DNA of 64,000 nucleotides, from the NCBI RefSeq assembly GCF_001659605.2, contig NC_035178.2, positions 3,935,734 to 3,999,733 on the forward strand, written 5' to 3'. The notes below the pieces were generated by a model. The model was not told the DNA's origin. It saw only the letters and a program-made list of their open reading frames with translations, and made no database searches. This document shows positions 1 to 11,504 of this stretch, in pieces. Origin of the DNA: Manihot esculenta (taxonomy: Eukaryota > Streptophyta > Magnoliopsida > Malpighiales > Euphorbiaceae). The position numbers and the translations under genes were made by a program. The stretch's first letter is position 1; every line of letters begins with the position of its first letter.

Positions 1-1220
1 GGAAGTGACATCGCGATAAAAGAAAAAAAAAATAAAAAGAAAATGAAGTATGTAATAAACTAGTTAAAATTAATTTAAATAATTTTTATATTTATTTTTT
101 ACTTATTCAAAATAATTAATTCAGTGATTTTATTCCAACTATCATATAACTATAATTTTTTTTTGAGTTAGAAATAGAATAACTGAGTGGATTTTTTTTT
201 TATTGTAAAGATTAATAGCTGAATAAATTTTTTGTATAATTATTTATTCTACTAAAAATTAATAAAATTATCACATGATTGGCCATATTAATATTATGTT
301 AACAAATATCATATTAAAATTAATAATAATTTTAAAATTTAGAATAAAATTATAATAATTAAAAATATAGAGATTTTTTGATAATTATTATTTTATTAAT
401 AATTTTTTAAGAGTAAGAGAAATAAAAACTGAATTTATAATTTTGAATGAATTATATATTTTTTAATCACTTAATTAAGATAAGTTAAATAATTAAATAT
501 TTAATTTATATATTATTTTTTAAATTTATTTTAAATATTAATCTAATTTAAAAAATTAATGAATTAGTATTATATTCGATAGTTAAAAGAGTAATTTAAA
601 AAAATATATTTAAAAAATATTTTATTATTTTTAATATTTTAAAATTGAATCATATTAAATATTATTTTAAATTATTTTTTAATATTTATAACTAATATAT
701 TTAATAAAATAATTTTAAAAATAATACTTAATAGAAAGTATATTAGAAGGATTAAAAAAGCTAATTAATAATAATTTTAATCAAATAAAATTAAAATAAA
801 TTATTACTATAAAATTATTAATAAAAATTAAAAAATTAAATAATAATATAAATAATAATTTTTAAATATATTTAATAGTAAAAAAAGTGACTTAATAATT
901 TTATAAGTTTTTAATTTATGTAGTGAACAAAATAATAATTTATTTAATTTTTTTAATGGTAATAACAATCGGAGGCCTTTAAAATAATTTTAAAAAATTA
1001 AAATTTAATTAAAAAACATATAAAATATAATTATAATAAAATTAAAAGTTTTTTTTTTCATTTAACTCAAACCGTAAGCCAAAATTTTAGTAAATTAACT
1101 ATAACTAATTATTCACCGTCAGTTACAGCAATCACCGTTAAACCAAAACATTACCCTAATAGAGCAACTCCAACTGGAAGGAAGGGTTTCATCACTGTGG
1201 CAATAATCTGAAGCGCAGTC
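1..1220. other. AT-rich intergenic spacer, left edge
   Basis: Very AT-rich DNA made of short runs of A, T and TAAT/ATTA words, with no open frame of note and no recognisable repeat borders. Composition becomes mixed only from about 1070, just before the ankyrin/methyltransferase gene, where its promoter and 5' UTR must lie. I see no clear TATA box that I would defend. Confidence 0.6.
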
Positions 1221-2706
1221 ATGGACGAGACCCAACTCCTATGCGAGGCGTCGAGGAACGGCGACTTAGACAAGGTCATAGCTCTCATAAACTGCGGGGC
1301 TGATGTTTCCTACTTTGGCAACGATGGCTTCACTCCGCTCATGCACGGGGCCAAGTTCGGTCACGCCGCCGTAGTCAAGGTCCTTCTGGAAGCCGGTGCT
1401 CCCTGGAATGCACTCTCTCCTTCTAATCTCTCCGCGGGTGATTTAGCCATGGAGGAAGGTCACCAGGAGGCCTTTGAAATTCTCCTCAACGCTGGTATGC
1501 TCACGAAATAGTCTTTCATTTATCTTTTCATTCCATTCGGAGCAAGTTTTGTCCCATAATTCAATTCAATTCAATTATAGTAGGGTCAATTTTGTGGCGG
1601 ATCTGAAATCCACAATGTGTTGAAAAATCCTACATTTCTGACCTGATTTCTTCTGTTTTTCGAAATGCCATTTTTTAAAAAAAAAAAGTTGTAATAAATC
1701 TAATTATATTAGTCATTTGAGGATTGGCCCAAATTTTTCTAATGAATCAATTCAATAGGAAACTGGTCAATAAGTTCAATTGAGGACCATGACTTGGAAA
1801 AGAAATTGATTGTGAATCAGTTTTCTGTCTTGTTGTAATTTCTAAATCCCTGTAACTGGGCAGGAATTCAATCTGAGTTGATCTTAGGAACCATTGCAAG
1901 GAAAGCGAATGAAAATGTCCATGGAGATTACTTGGAAGATCGGGTTACCTTCAGCGAGGATAAGCTGATGGACTCTGATAGCAAAGCTGTCATGATGGCT
2001 TGGGAGAAACCACTGATGGAAGCACATGCTAAGGCCGTTTGCTCTGGAGGTGGCCACATACTTAACATTGGATTTGGAATGGGCCTTGTGGATACAGCCA
2101 TTCAACAATACAGTCCAGCGACGCACACAATAATTGAGGCGCATCCAGAGGTTTATAAACGTATGCTTGATACTGGTTGGGGTGACAAAGATAATGTAAA
2201 GATAATATTTGGCCGGTGGCAAGATGTTCTTTCCCAGCTTGAAACTTATGACGGTAATTCAAGATTTTGTGCACTTTAACAATGCATGCATTTGTATTTT
2301 GAATTTACTTCAAGCATGCATTGATATCTCAAAACTTGAATAATCAGTTACTATAAGCATGTACTGATCCAAATATTGGCTTTATCTTTCAGGTATTTTC
2401 TTTGATACATATGGGGAGCATTATGAGGATCTGAGAGAGTTCCACCAACACCTTCCTGTGTTATTAAAGCCTGGAGGAATATACTCATTCTTTAATGGAC
2501 TTTGCGGAGGTAATGCATTTTTCCATGTTGTTTACTGTAATTTAGTTTCGCTAGAACTTGAGAATTTGGGCTACCACACTCAGTTAATTCCCTTGCCTGT
2601 TAAGGATTGTTTGGGGGAAAAGGTTTGGGAAGGTGTGAGACAAAAGTATTGGCAACTTGATACATATTACCTCCCTTTCTGTCAGTCTGTACAAGATTCT
2701 GAATGA
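1221..2706 (+). CDS. Ankyrin-repeat protein with RMT2/GAMT-like methyltransferase domain (3 exons)
   Basis: Likely an S-adenosylmethionine-dependent methyltransferase of the RMT2/guanidinoacetate-methyltransferase type, fused to N-terminal ankyrin repeats. Exons read as 1221-1494, 1864-2253 and 2393-2706; phases join cleanly and give 325 residues. Residues 1-92 hold ankyrin repeats, with a canonical DGFTPLMHGAKFGH stretch at about 36-48. The methyltransferase follows: motif I ILNIGFGMGLVD at about 157-168, acidic strand-2 motif IIEAHPEV at 181-188, and the family hallmark FFDTYGEHY at 224-232. Yeast Rmt2 methylates the delta nitrogen of an arginine in ribosomal protein L12; the Arabidopsis counterpart I recall is At5g65860, annotated only as an ankyrin protein. 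The substrate here is inferred, not shown. The short C-terminus (ends QSVQDSE) looks complete. It transcribes towards the subtilase gene, so the two are convergent. Confidence 0.9.
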
Positions 2707-4497
2707 TGTTCTAATTGTGCCACCACTTTTCTCCTCTTTAAGATACTTATTAAGGATAATGAATTATATTTGGTGATTCTGTATTTATGAAACTTTAATT
2801 ATTCATCGTCTGATGAATATGGATGGGTTGGTTGCTTAAAAGAGCTTGTTTGGTTGTTTAGTGCATTGGATGTGGGTCTGTTTAGCATTGTTATTTGCGC
2901 AGTTCTTGAGAAAAACATCAACTTAAATATATTAGTTAGATGGTATTTAAAAAGTAATTTTATATTAATTTTGACATGTTTAGTCATGAACATGTTAAAA
3001 GAGCTGAACAACCTTTTCAAACTGTTTTTTTTTTCCAACATCTAAAACATGCTTTACCAAATTGCATGTTTCAACCTCTGCCAAATAGGCTAATTAGTTT
3101 GAGCTTATAGTAGTATTTGAACTTGCCAGGGCTGAATCACGAATTAATTTTTCTGTGACTACCAGACTAATGTACTAGCTAGATAATAGTGCATCGTTTT
3201 TGGGTGTGAGTAATATTATACGAATGGTGTTCTATTTGTTTCACAAAAAACATTTTCATGAGAATATTTTCTCACATTTTCTAGCAGATTGGACATTCAG
3301 GTAAAATTAGTTAATGGAAAATATTTTCTAGGTTAAAAAAAAATAAGTAATTTTAAGGGAAATGACTTTTTCATTTAAAGAAAGTCATTTTTTACGTTTT
3401 AAAAATTTAATTAAAACTTTTACATATAAATTTATTAATATACTTTATTTTTAAATTAAAATTAAAAAATATAAAATAAGTTATTTTGTTGAAACATCTT
3501 TTTCATGGCTAAACTTGATGAAAGTTTAGAAATTTGACCAGCAAGAGAGGCCCACGAACGTTCTTAGTTATGCCGTAGCTTTTCTATGTTTCCGATCCTA
3601 TGTCTGCTTCATTGCGGATTAGTGTCGTTAAGGATTAGAGTCATTAAGGATTAAAGTCGTTGATCTTACCCTGCTGAAACACATGAGATCCCTCTTTTAC
3701 TTTATTTCTTAAAGTTCCTGAGCAAAGCCCTTGGTTTACACCAGGTATCGGCCGTGCGCAAACCATCATGGAAGCAGCCGCCAGGCCTACCACCAAACGT
3801 GTATGTGAGCATAAGTGGCTTTCTTGTGAAATTAAATTTTGTAGGACCAGCTATCAATCATGAGAATAAACAATGGCAGAAAGTCCGCGACTGCCATTCC
3901 TCGTTGGATTGCGAATGCCATTTCTCGTTGGATCCTCTTTCAAGGAAACCCAAGAAGTTGCTAAAAAGTGGGTTAAAAATTGATGTCTTAAATTTTGAAG
4001 ATTACCCGGTGCCTTCAAATTTACATTCTTAAGAATCCAAGTCCTTGCTACGGCACAGGCATGTTAAAATCAAATGCCCATAATTAACAAAAACATGTGC
4101 CTTTTATCTCATACTGTCATTTCAAGTCATATAAATCGTTATGGATTGTGCAACTGCAAGATTCATTTAGGCGGTGATTCCAAGTCATGCAAAACAAGCA
4201 AGTGTTGAGGCTTAAGTTTGAACGGTACAAGATTTATAGAAGCATTAGATATGACTAGAAATGAGTTCACATACAATTAATTGCTTGGTTTCTGTACAGT
4301 TATTTCCCCCCTTTCTTTTTTGGCCCATGATCATCTAAGAGAGAAATTACAAGCACAACTGACTATTGCTGGATCAGTTGTTCAATAGTTGGAATTTGGA
4401 ACATTGAAAAGGAAAGTAAAAGACGTTCATTATACATAAATTCAGGCATTATGTCCTGTAAAATAATAGTCATTCGTCCAATTTTTCAAGATGCTGT
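2707..4497. other. Spacer between convergent genes
   Basis: Holds the 3' ends of the methyltransferase gene (+) and the subtilase gene (-). Most is AT-rich, with a small 16-bp tandem repeat at 3616-3663. A 92-codon open frame at 3754-4032 begins with GTG rather than ATG and matches nothing I know, so I do not call it a gene. Confidence 0.5.
3616..3663. repeat. 16-bp unit in three tandem copies
   Basis: Three consecutive units read GGATTAGTGTCGTTAA, GGATTAGAGTCATTAA and GGATTAAAGTCGTTGA. They differ at only a few positions, which indicates a small local tandem expansion in the spacer. Confidence 0.75.
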
Positions 4498-6819
4498 TTA
4501 TGTCCAGCTGAAAGCTATCGGACTCCCGACCACATGTTTGCTGCTGGACCATTCCAAACGAGCAAAGCTATTGGTACCGGATGGCATAGAAGTAGCAGTG
4601 ATTGTCACCGTGTAACTCTTTTTCTCATATTGTTCACTGAAGCTAAGTGACTCTGGCTCAACCAAGATATTCACCGATGGAGTTTGAGAAGATACTGAAA
4701 CCTTATAGGTTGCTGGAGGGCCCACATTAGTCAAAGTCCTAGTGTATTTCACAGTGCTTTTTACTCCAGCACCACCTCCTTTCCCTGAAGCAGTTTGGAG
4801 AGGAACAGAGAAAGATGGATAATTGAGATCGTTCAGACTGTATTTCTTGCTCGTATCGCAGGTGAAGTCTCTGTTTGTGGCGAGCTTAATCTGGGATGAA
4901 GTGTAGTTTAATGCACAGAGGAAGCTTAGATAGTCCTCCACTGTGGCATCATAGACAAGGCCAGGATCAAGGGCTGCTACTGGATTTACATGTCCAGCTC
5001 CATAATCAAATGGTGTTGATGGCTGCCCAGTAGACACATCTAGTATAGTTTTCCCATCTTTGTATGCTGTATAAGCTGTGGTCATGAGGGCAGACCTAAT
5101 TGATGCTGGGCTCCAATCCGAATGTGCAGCCTTGAGGAGTGCAGCTAACCCACTAACGTGTGGACATGACATCGATGTACCAGAGATGATATTGAAGCTA
5201 ACTCGCCTGGAGTCATCTGTTAGCCCAGTTGGACCAGCTGCACCAGTCCATCCAGCTAATATATTCACTCCTGGAGCTATCACGTCTGGTTTGAGTACTT
5301 CTGGGGTGACAAGATTTGGGCCTCTAGAACTGAATGCGGCTACCACTGGTGAAGGCTCAACTCCTAGATGGGTGCCTCCAGAAGCAATTGTGGCAACTGC
5401 CTTAGGATCAGAGAAGGCGTATTTCTTGATGGCATCTCCACTGCTTACTCCTACGGCAGCTGTTGGCAGAAGATGTGCATCTGCTACTAGCTCTTCGCCA
5501 TACAAATCCGTGTTTGCTATGATCATCCCTAAACCACCAGCATGTTTCACCTCCAATCCTTTTTGCACTCTACTGTTCCCCCCTCGATCACATATTACAA
5601 TTTTGCCAGCAACTTTTGCAGGAATCAAAGTCCCTGACATACACAGAAAACCACTGGTTGAACTACTCACATTACCGCCATAAACCAGTGGCACCAGTGA
5701 ATCAGATAATGGTTTCCCACTATAAAGTGATGCGCCTGAGTAATTCTTCCCATTTCCAAGGGTTATATAGGCTGGAAAATCTCGGTCTAGTGTTCCAGCA
5801 CCTACAGTGGTTATCCAAGGGGCAACGTTGGACAAGCTGCCCTGACTTGGTCCACCATTTCCTGCTGAACATGATACCAGAATCCCCCGTGCTGTTGCTG
5901 TGAAAGCTCCAATTGCAACTGTATCTTTATAGTATTCTGTGAGTCCTCCCCCAATAGACATGGACAAGACATTCACACCATCTTCAACAGCCTTGTCCAT
6001 CGCAGCTAATATATCAGAGCCAAAGCACCCACCAAGCCAACATACTTTGTAAGCGGCTACTCGGGCTTGTGCAGCCATCCCACGTGCTATCCCTGAAGCA
6101 TAACCGAATAGGCTAGCTCCTGAAACAGCTGACCCAGCTGCTGTAGTTGAAGTGTGAGTTCCATGACCATCATCATCTCTTGGGGACTTTGATTCAATTG
6201 TTTCGTCAATAGGTCCAAATGCCGCTTCATACCCTTGTGAGAAAAACCTTGCTCCAATTAATTTCCGGTTGCAGCTTGATGAATTAAAGCTCTTGCCTGT
6301 CTCACACTCTCCTTTCCAGGTACTTGGAATGGGGCCAAGACCTGTATCATCAAAGCTTTTCAACTCTGGCCAGACACCTGTGTCTAGCACTCCAACAACC
6401 ACTTCACTAACCGAGTCAGATGCCGGGAGGACGGCATCACTTTTTCCTAACCCAAGGAATTCTGGAGTTCGAGTAGTATGCAGCTCATACACCCTCTCAG
6501 GCAGGACAGAGAGAATTCCTTGCTGTTTTTCAAGTGATTCAGCTTCTTCAGATGTGAGTCTTGTGGAAAAGCCATGGATTACACTGTTGTAAGAGTAAAG
6601 CATATCAGCAGATTCTGATACTGATTTCAAAGAGGAATCATACCACTGGAGATGATCATTGAAACTCACTGGCATATAGGATTTGTCCATGTGAATTATG
6701 TAAGTCTTCTTCTTTGAATTCAGATTCTTCACTTCTGCTACCACATTCACATACATGTAGCAGAAGCACAGAAGTGCTGCCACCAGTTGAAACCTGAGAT
6801 TCACTACCCTCATCTTCAC
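4498..6819 (-). CDS. SBT1.7: Subtilisin-like serine protease, clade 1 (SBT1.7/ARA12-like)
   Basis: Secreted plant subtilase (peptidase S8A) of 773 residues encoded in one exon, as is usual for this clade. The order of parts is: hydrophobic signal peptide at about 10-28; I9 propeptide inhibitor at about 38-114; likely processing just before TTRTPEFLGL at about 115; then the catalytic domain with Asp146 (VLDTGVWPE), His219 (DDDGHGTHTS), oxyanion Asn321 (SCSAGNGGP) and Ser549 (GTSMSCPHVSG). A PA insert lies at roughly 370-480 and a fibronectin-III-like tail at the C-terminus, ending HVVGSPIAFSWT. All catalytic residues are present, so it should be active in the apoplast. Arabidopsis SBT1.7 matures seed-coat mucilage through pectin methylesterase, but that role here is only inference from resemblance. 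Orthology could equally be to SBT1.8 or another close paralog. Confidence 0.96.
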   Translation of the reverse strand: MKMRVVNLRFQLVAALLCFCYMYVNVVAEVKNLNSKKKTYIIHMDKSYMPVSFNDHLQWYDSSLKSVSESADMLYSYNSVIHGFSTRLTSEEAESLEKQQGILSVLPERVYELHTTRTPEFLGLGKSDAVLPASDSVSEVVVGVLDTGVWPELKSFDDTGLGPIPSTWKGECETGKSFNSSSCNRKLIGARFFSQGYEAAFGPIDETIESKSPRDDDGHGTHTSTTAAGSAVSGASLFGYASGIARGMAAQARVAAYKVCWLGGCFGSDILAAMDKAVEDGVNVLSMSIGGGLTEYYKDTVAIGAFTATARGILVSCSAGNGGPSQGSLSNVAPWITTVGAGTLDRDFPAYITLGNGKNYSGASLYSGKPLSDSLVPLVYGGNVSSSTSGFLCMSGTLIPAKVAGKIVICDRGGNSRVQKGLEVKHAGGLGMIIANTDLYGEELVADAHLLPTAAVGVSSGDAIKKYAFSDPKAVATIASGGTHLGVEPSPVVAAFSSRGPNLVTPEVLKPDVIAPGVNILAGWTGAAGPTGLTDDSRRVSFNIISGTSMSCPHVSGLAALLKAAHSDWSPASIRSALMTTAYTAYKDGKTILDVSTGQPSTPFDYGAGHVNPVAALDPGLVYDATVEDYLSFLCALNYTSSQIKLATNRDFTCDTSKKYSLNDLNYPSFSVPLQTASGKGGGAGVKSTVKYTRTLTNVGPPATYKVSVSSQTPSVNILVEPESLSFSEQYEKKSYTVTITATSMPSGTNSFARLEWSSSKHVVGSPIAFSWT

Positions 6820-8789
6820 ACTTTGCCTTGCCTAACTTCAGTTGGATAGTTCAGACAATTTAGAAAATTCCTTCTGATAGTATTTTCATTTGAAAACTGC
6901 AATGAGAGTGGAAATTAAATAAGGTTACATAGGAGTAGGAGAGATTCTCTTGGCTTCTAGCTGGCTAATGCATTTCCAATAATAACATTGCTGATTGGGT
7001 AGGTCACCACTGAGGAGATATAATATTATGCGTAGTGGCAATAGGTTTGACTCGATGAATCCTTGTCCACTGCTCATCTGAAAGGAATCTGAAGCTATGT
7101 GATGGACACTGTGAGGCTTTATCAAAGTTAGGAGTGTATTATGACTGTATCTACACTAGTAGTTTTCATCAATGTACTGTTATTAGAACAGACATGCATC
7201 AGTAAAATCACTAGGAAAAAAATCCAGGGATTTCCCATGCTAAACTTAAGCTATAATGAATTTAGGGACAATTACAAAAAAAAAAAGAGGGTGATTTTAG
7301 TAATGCATATTTTTTTTATTTAAATCAATTGAGTCATGAATTCAATACTTACAATTTTAAAAATAATTTCAACATAATTTAATTAAATCTCAATGGTATG
7401 TATTATGTATTTTTATAATAAAAAAATAATTTAATTCATTAGTGTTGGAATCATTTGTAATATGGAGAGGTTTCAAATTCAAACCGAACCGATTCTACCG
7501 ATGTATAGCGAAATATGAGATACAGCAACGTCTATTTCATATGTAGTCGGCCGCATGTAATTTGGATGGTGAGGATAACAAGAATCTAACTTTCCATGGG
7601 TGGGCAAGAAGTTGCCAAATATACAATTAGATATCAAACTTTCCATGTCATCATCCATGTTGCTGCCCAGCAAATATTATATCAAGTGAATAATACTCTC
7701 TCACTGTACATACTGTCATTTAACATTTTTTAAGTAAAAAAATAATGTTTTTTTAGTCCATTAGCAATTAAATATCCTAATAATAACAAGGGAAATAATA
7801 AAATATATTTTCTAAAAATTAAGGAAATTCAATTAAATTAGTTTTTTTTTTAAATGAATAATCAAATACAATTGCTTTTAGTCAATGAGGTTTTTCTAAC
7901 TTTTTCTAATTTTATCTGGAAAATGAAACTTTTAAAGCAAAAGCTGTCTGTACTACTCTGATATAGATAAAAGCAATTTATCAATAATATATACATATGC
8001 AATATTATTGTGTTTGGTTTAACGGTTAAAAAATATATTTAAATTTATTAAAAGAATATGTATTAATGTATAATAAAATTTTCACTCAACAATCAAACTT
8101 AACCTAACTAACAGTCATCTTCTGATAAGATTTAGTGGAAAGACCACTAATCATCAAATCACATAGGTTGGCAAAAAGGGTTAAGTTCATGCTTTTATTT
8201 CCAATGACTTTTTCATATAGAGTTGTGTCAATTAGTACAGTAGTTGGCGGCGGTGATGATGATAGAGATTTAGAGTAAATAGTAACCGATACAGGTTGAT
8301 ATTAAAATATTTTATTCTTTTCAATATATTGCTAATATCTTTATTCAATTAATTCTATTATTTATTTAATATCTATAATGAGTAAGTAATCTATGGTGGA
8401 GAAGAGAAGATGCATTTTGTTGATTAGATATTAGAATAATTGTGATGTTTAATCATACCAGATAAGATATACCAATATTGCAATTAGCTGGAATGGAGCC
8501 CACCGCCAATAATTGCTTTTACTATTTTATTTTATTTTATTTTTTAATTTTTTCTCCAAATTTTAAATATAAATAATTTGATGAGTGTGGTCTTTGATTA
8601 GATCTTGAGAAGGATGTGGACATGGGTGGATCTCAATAATCAACCAATCATACTCTAATTTATAACTTGGACAATATTTTGTGTTTTTTCGCTTCATTAA
8701 AATCTTAGAATTTCGAAGGAAGTCGAATAACTGAATCTTGAAAAATTATCATTTACTCCTTTTTTTAAAAATAATTTTTATTAATTTAT

Positions 8790-8900
8790 TAATTATATTT
8801 ATTTAAAAATATTAAATATTAAAAAAATATTTTAATAAATGTATTGAAAATAAAATATGATTATAATAATTAATTTATATATTATTATAATATAAAAAAG
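8790..8900. repeat. AT-rich dispersed repeat, copy 1
   Basis: Shares a run of words with 9290-9450 and 41165-41320: a stretch of the type TTTTAATAAAT, then AAAATAAAAT, then AATTTATATATTA followed by TATAAAAAA. The order is kept in all three places, which is more than simple AT content predicts. Borders are approximate and I cannot assign a family. Confidence 0.4.
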
Positions 8901-9085
8901 AAAATGAACTATAATTTTGAAATAATAAAAATTATAAAACAGAAACGTATAATATTTAGCTGGCCAGAAAAACAACAAATCATAAAATTGTTAATTGTGT
9001 GTCTTTTTCCATTTTGGTGTTTAATCAATTTGAGGAGCCTATCAGTCTGGGTTGGCAAATACTAAATTCGAAAATGAATAAAGGG

Positions 9086-9103
9086 GAGAGAGAGAGAGAG
9101 AGA
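9086..9103. repeat. (GA)n microsatellite
   Basis: Nine GA units in a row, an ordinary dinucleotide microsatellite in the spacer. Confidence 0.9.
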
Positions 9104-9289
9104 AAAGAACGGTCGGCCATGGTTTTTGAAGAATATATTATAAAGATTGCTTCATCTCTGTAGCTTTAGAATCAAATCTGTGATGGCCCTTTCCATTATT
9201 ATGTTTGCTTATGCTTCGCCTTCAAACTACAATGGCGGCTTTTTTTATTGCTATTTATTCTCATTGTTACTTTATTTTTGATACATATT

Positions 9290-9450
9290 AAAAAATATAA
9301 TTTTTTTATAAATTTTTATATTATATACATTTAATTTATTAAATAATAAGAGATATTTTTAAAAAATTTAAAATAAAATAAAATTATAATAATAAATTTA
9401 TATATTATTATAATTTAAAAAATAATAATAATTTGAGAATAATTTAAAAA
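9290..9450. repeat. AT-rich dispersed repeat, copy 2
   Basis: Second copy of the AT-rich repeat described at 8790-8900. It carries the same ordered words (AAAATAAAAT, AATTTATATATTA, TATAATTTAAAAAATAAT) and lies about 500 bp away. It could be a decayed MITE; clear terminal repeats are not visible. Confidence 0.4.
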
Positions 9451-9582
9451 AATATAGAATGATGAAAATATTATTATTGTTAGAAACATTAAATTATTAT
9501 AATTTTCACGTTTATGGCGCAATCTAAAAACTGACACATTGGCATCAAAAAATTTTGACTATTAAATACTCCCTATTAGGCG

Positions 9583-9605
<23 letters not shown>
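9583..9605. repeat. (TA)n microsatellite followed by poly-T
   Basis: About eleven TA units followed directly by a T run. A second (TA)n tract lies at 9725-9743. Confidence 0.9.
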
Positions 9606-9621
<16 letters not shown>

Positions 9622-9841
9622 CTATTTCTAAACGATTCTCGTCTTATAATATCAATATTTTATCAAATATTTTCTTTTCTTCTTTTTATTTTTTGAGTAA
9701 GTGAATTATTAATTAAATTTATAATATATATATATATATATATTTTAAAAGCAAAACTACTTATTATATTAATAAAATATCATTAAATATAGAGGGATGC
9801 CATCTTAAATAGAGAGACTATCATATCTAATAAATTCTCTA

Positions 9842-10130
9842 ATAAAAAATTCTTTAATCAAAGTACGATTAATTAAGTATGAGCAATTAAAGTGACATGA
9901 CGATAAACTCATCTAACAGAAATATCAGTTTTATAGTTTAACAAAGATTTATAATTATTCAAAATCAAACCCAATTCAGAAATGTCTAAATATGGAAACC
10001 GAAGAGCTTGAATCACCTGTAAATAGTCCATAAAAATGCAGCCATTAAAAAATAAAAATTTCATCGCAAAAATCAAATGGAGAGCTAAAACTTCAATAAT
10101 TATCGACATACCATTACTTTTCGAGAAATC
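9842..10130 (-). pseudogene. Decayed RNase H-like domain (non-LTR retroelement relic)
   Basis: On the minus strand the frame reads EVLALHLIFAMKFLFF, then a segment ending VIQALRFP, then DISELGLILNNYKSLL, an in-frame stop, and VYRHVTLIAHT. This follows the plant RNase H-like domain found at the end of LINE-type polyproteins (pattern AEALAL.. FA.. , D.L.VI.AL, LSELGLILDDCKSLL, V.R..N..AH). The usual catalytic Asp of the ESD motif reads MDY here, and a stop interrupts the domain, so it is dead. No flanking reverse transcriptase is recognisable. Confidence 0.6.
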
Positions 10131-11339
10131 AAAAAATCACGTTAAAATATACTTTTAGAGTTTTTCACAATAAAATCGTAACCAATAAAATCTTCAACTT
10201 AAAATAAAACTCATTGACTTATTAAATTAATTATTAACTTTCATAGTAAACATAATAAATATAACTAATTTTTTAAGTGGAGAGAATTGTGTTTCCTTAC
10301 ATGTAAAAAGTTACTTTTATTGATGCAAAAGAATATTAAAAACTGAGTTATTAGGTCTTAAAACATATGTCATCCTAAATTATAAAATAAATCAAATTAA
10401 AATTAAAAATTAAATTAAATTAAAATTTTGATTTGGATATATTTATTAAAAAAATTTAAAATACAATTATTGAAATTTATAAAATTTTAAATTTTTTAAT
10501 AATTATTCGTTATATTAAAATATTATTTTTTCATTTAGAATAAGATAATTACGTAATATTTTTATTAAATTTAATAGTAACGTATAAATAAATTTAAATG
10601 GTTAATTTAGGATATATTAATTAATTTTATAATTTGATCGTATATTTATTAAAATGTGAATAGTTTAAAATTTATTATTATTATTATTTTAATTTATATG
10701 TAAAAGCTTTAACTATACTTAATAAATAGAGATTAAGAAAAGCATTTAATTATATAAATATTAATTTTTCAGTTATAAATTATATATAAAATAAATGAAA
10801 TTATTTTTTTACGTGTTTTTCTTATTCTTTTCATAATAAAAAACAAAGGGATTATTATAATTTTTTAATGATTTTTAGTAAATTTGTGGAGAATTAATTA
10901 ATTTTTTCTTTATTAGACATGAAAAGGAATTATTTGAACTTGGGCATGTTAAAAAAAAAAAAAACTATTTGGCATTTTAATAGAACATTGATTGCTGTTG
11001 AAATTAAAAATATGTTATGGTATAAAATAACACTTCTTGATAATGGCGCAAATTGATGATTTAATAAAAAAATCCTTTTAATTTATTTTTTATTTGACTA
11101 CTTTTTCAGTTTTATATAATTTTTCTTGAGTTTATATACATTATGAAATGTCTTATAATTTTTTTTACTAAAAATAGATAATTCATTAAAAAGTACATGT
11201 GACTCGTAATAATGGTGTGTCTTTGGAATCCATATGTCAGGATAAATACTAGTCCAAAGATCAGTGCCGTCTGAGGAAAAACCATCATGGAACCTTTGGA
11301 TAGCTAATCATCTTCTTCCAGCAGTGGAAGTCCATCACT

Positions 11340-11504
11340 CCAACGCCTCCTCAAGATCAACACCCTTAAAAATAGAGGCAGAAAAGACATACACAACATC
11401 ATCAGTAGACTAAAAGGAAAAAGAAATACCAATACAAGATAGAAAGGAGATCAGTAGCTTGGCAAGGGAAAAAGAAATACCAACGCCTCCTCAAGATCAA
11501 CACC
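11340..11504. repeat. 25-bp direct repeat, 140 bp apart
   Basis: The 25 bases starting CCAACGCCTCCTCAAGATCA occur at 11340-11364 and again, identical, at 11480-11504. A second shared word, GAAAAAGAAATACCAA, occurs at about 11417-11432 and 11467-11482. The pattern suggests a local duplication or template switch inside an old element. Confidence 0.7.

Noticed and set aside
3754..4032. 92-codon open frame between the methyltransferase and subtilase genes
   Set aside because: It begins with GTG, lacks family resemblance and has no splice or promoter support.
5078..5683. 201-codon open frame antisense to the subtilase
   Set aside because: It lies wholly opposite a clear protease gene, has no family motif, and is explained by codon use on the other strand.
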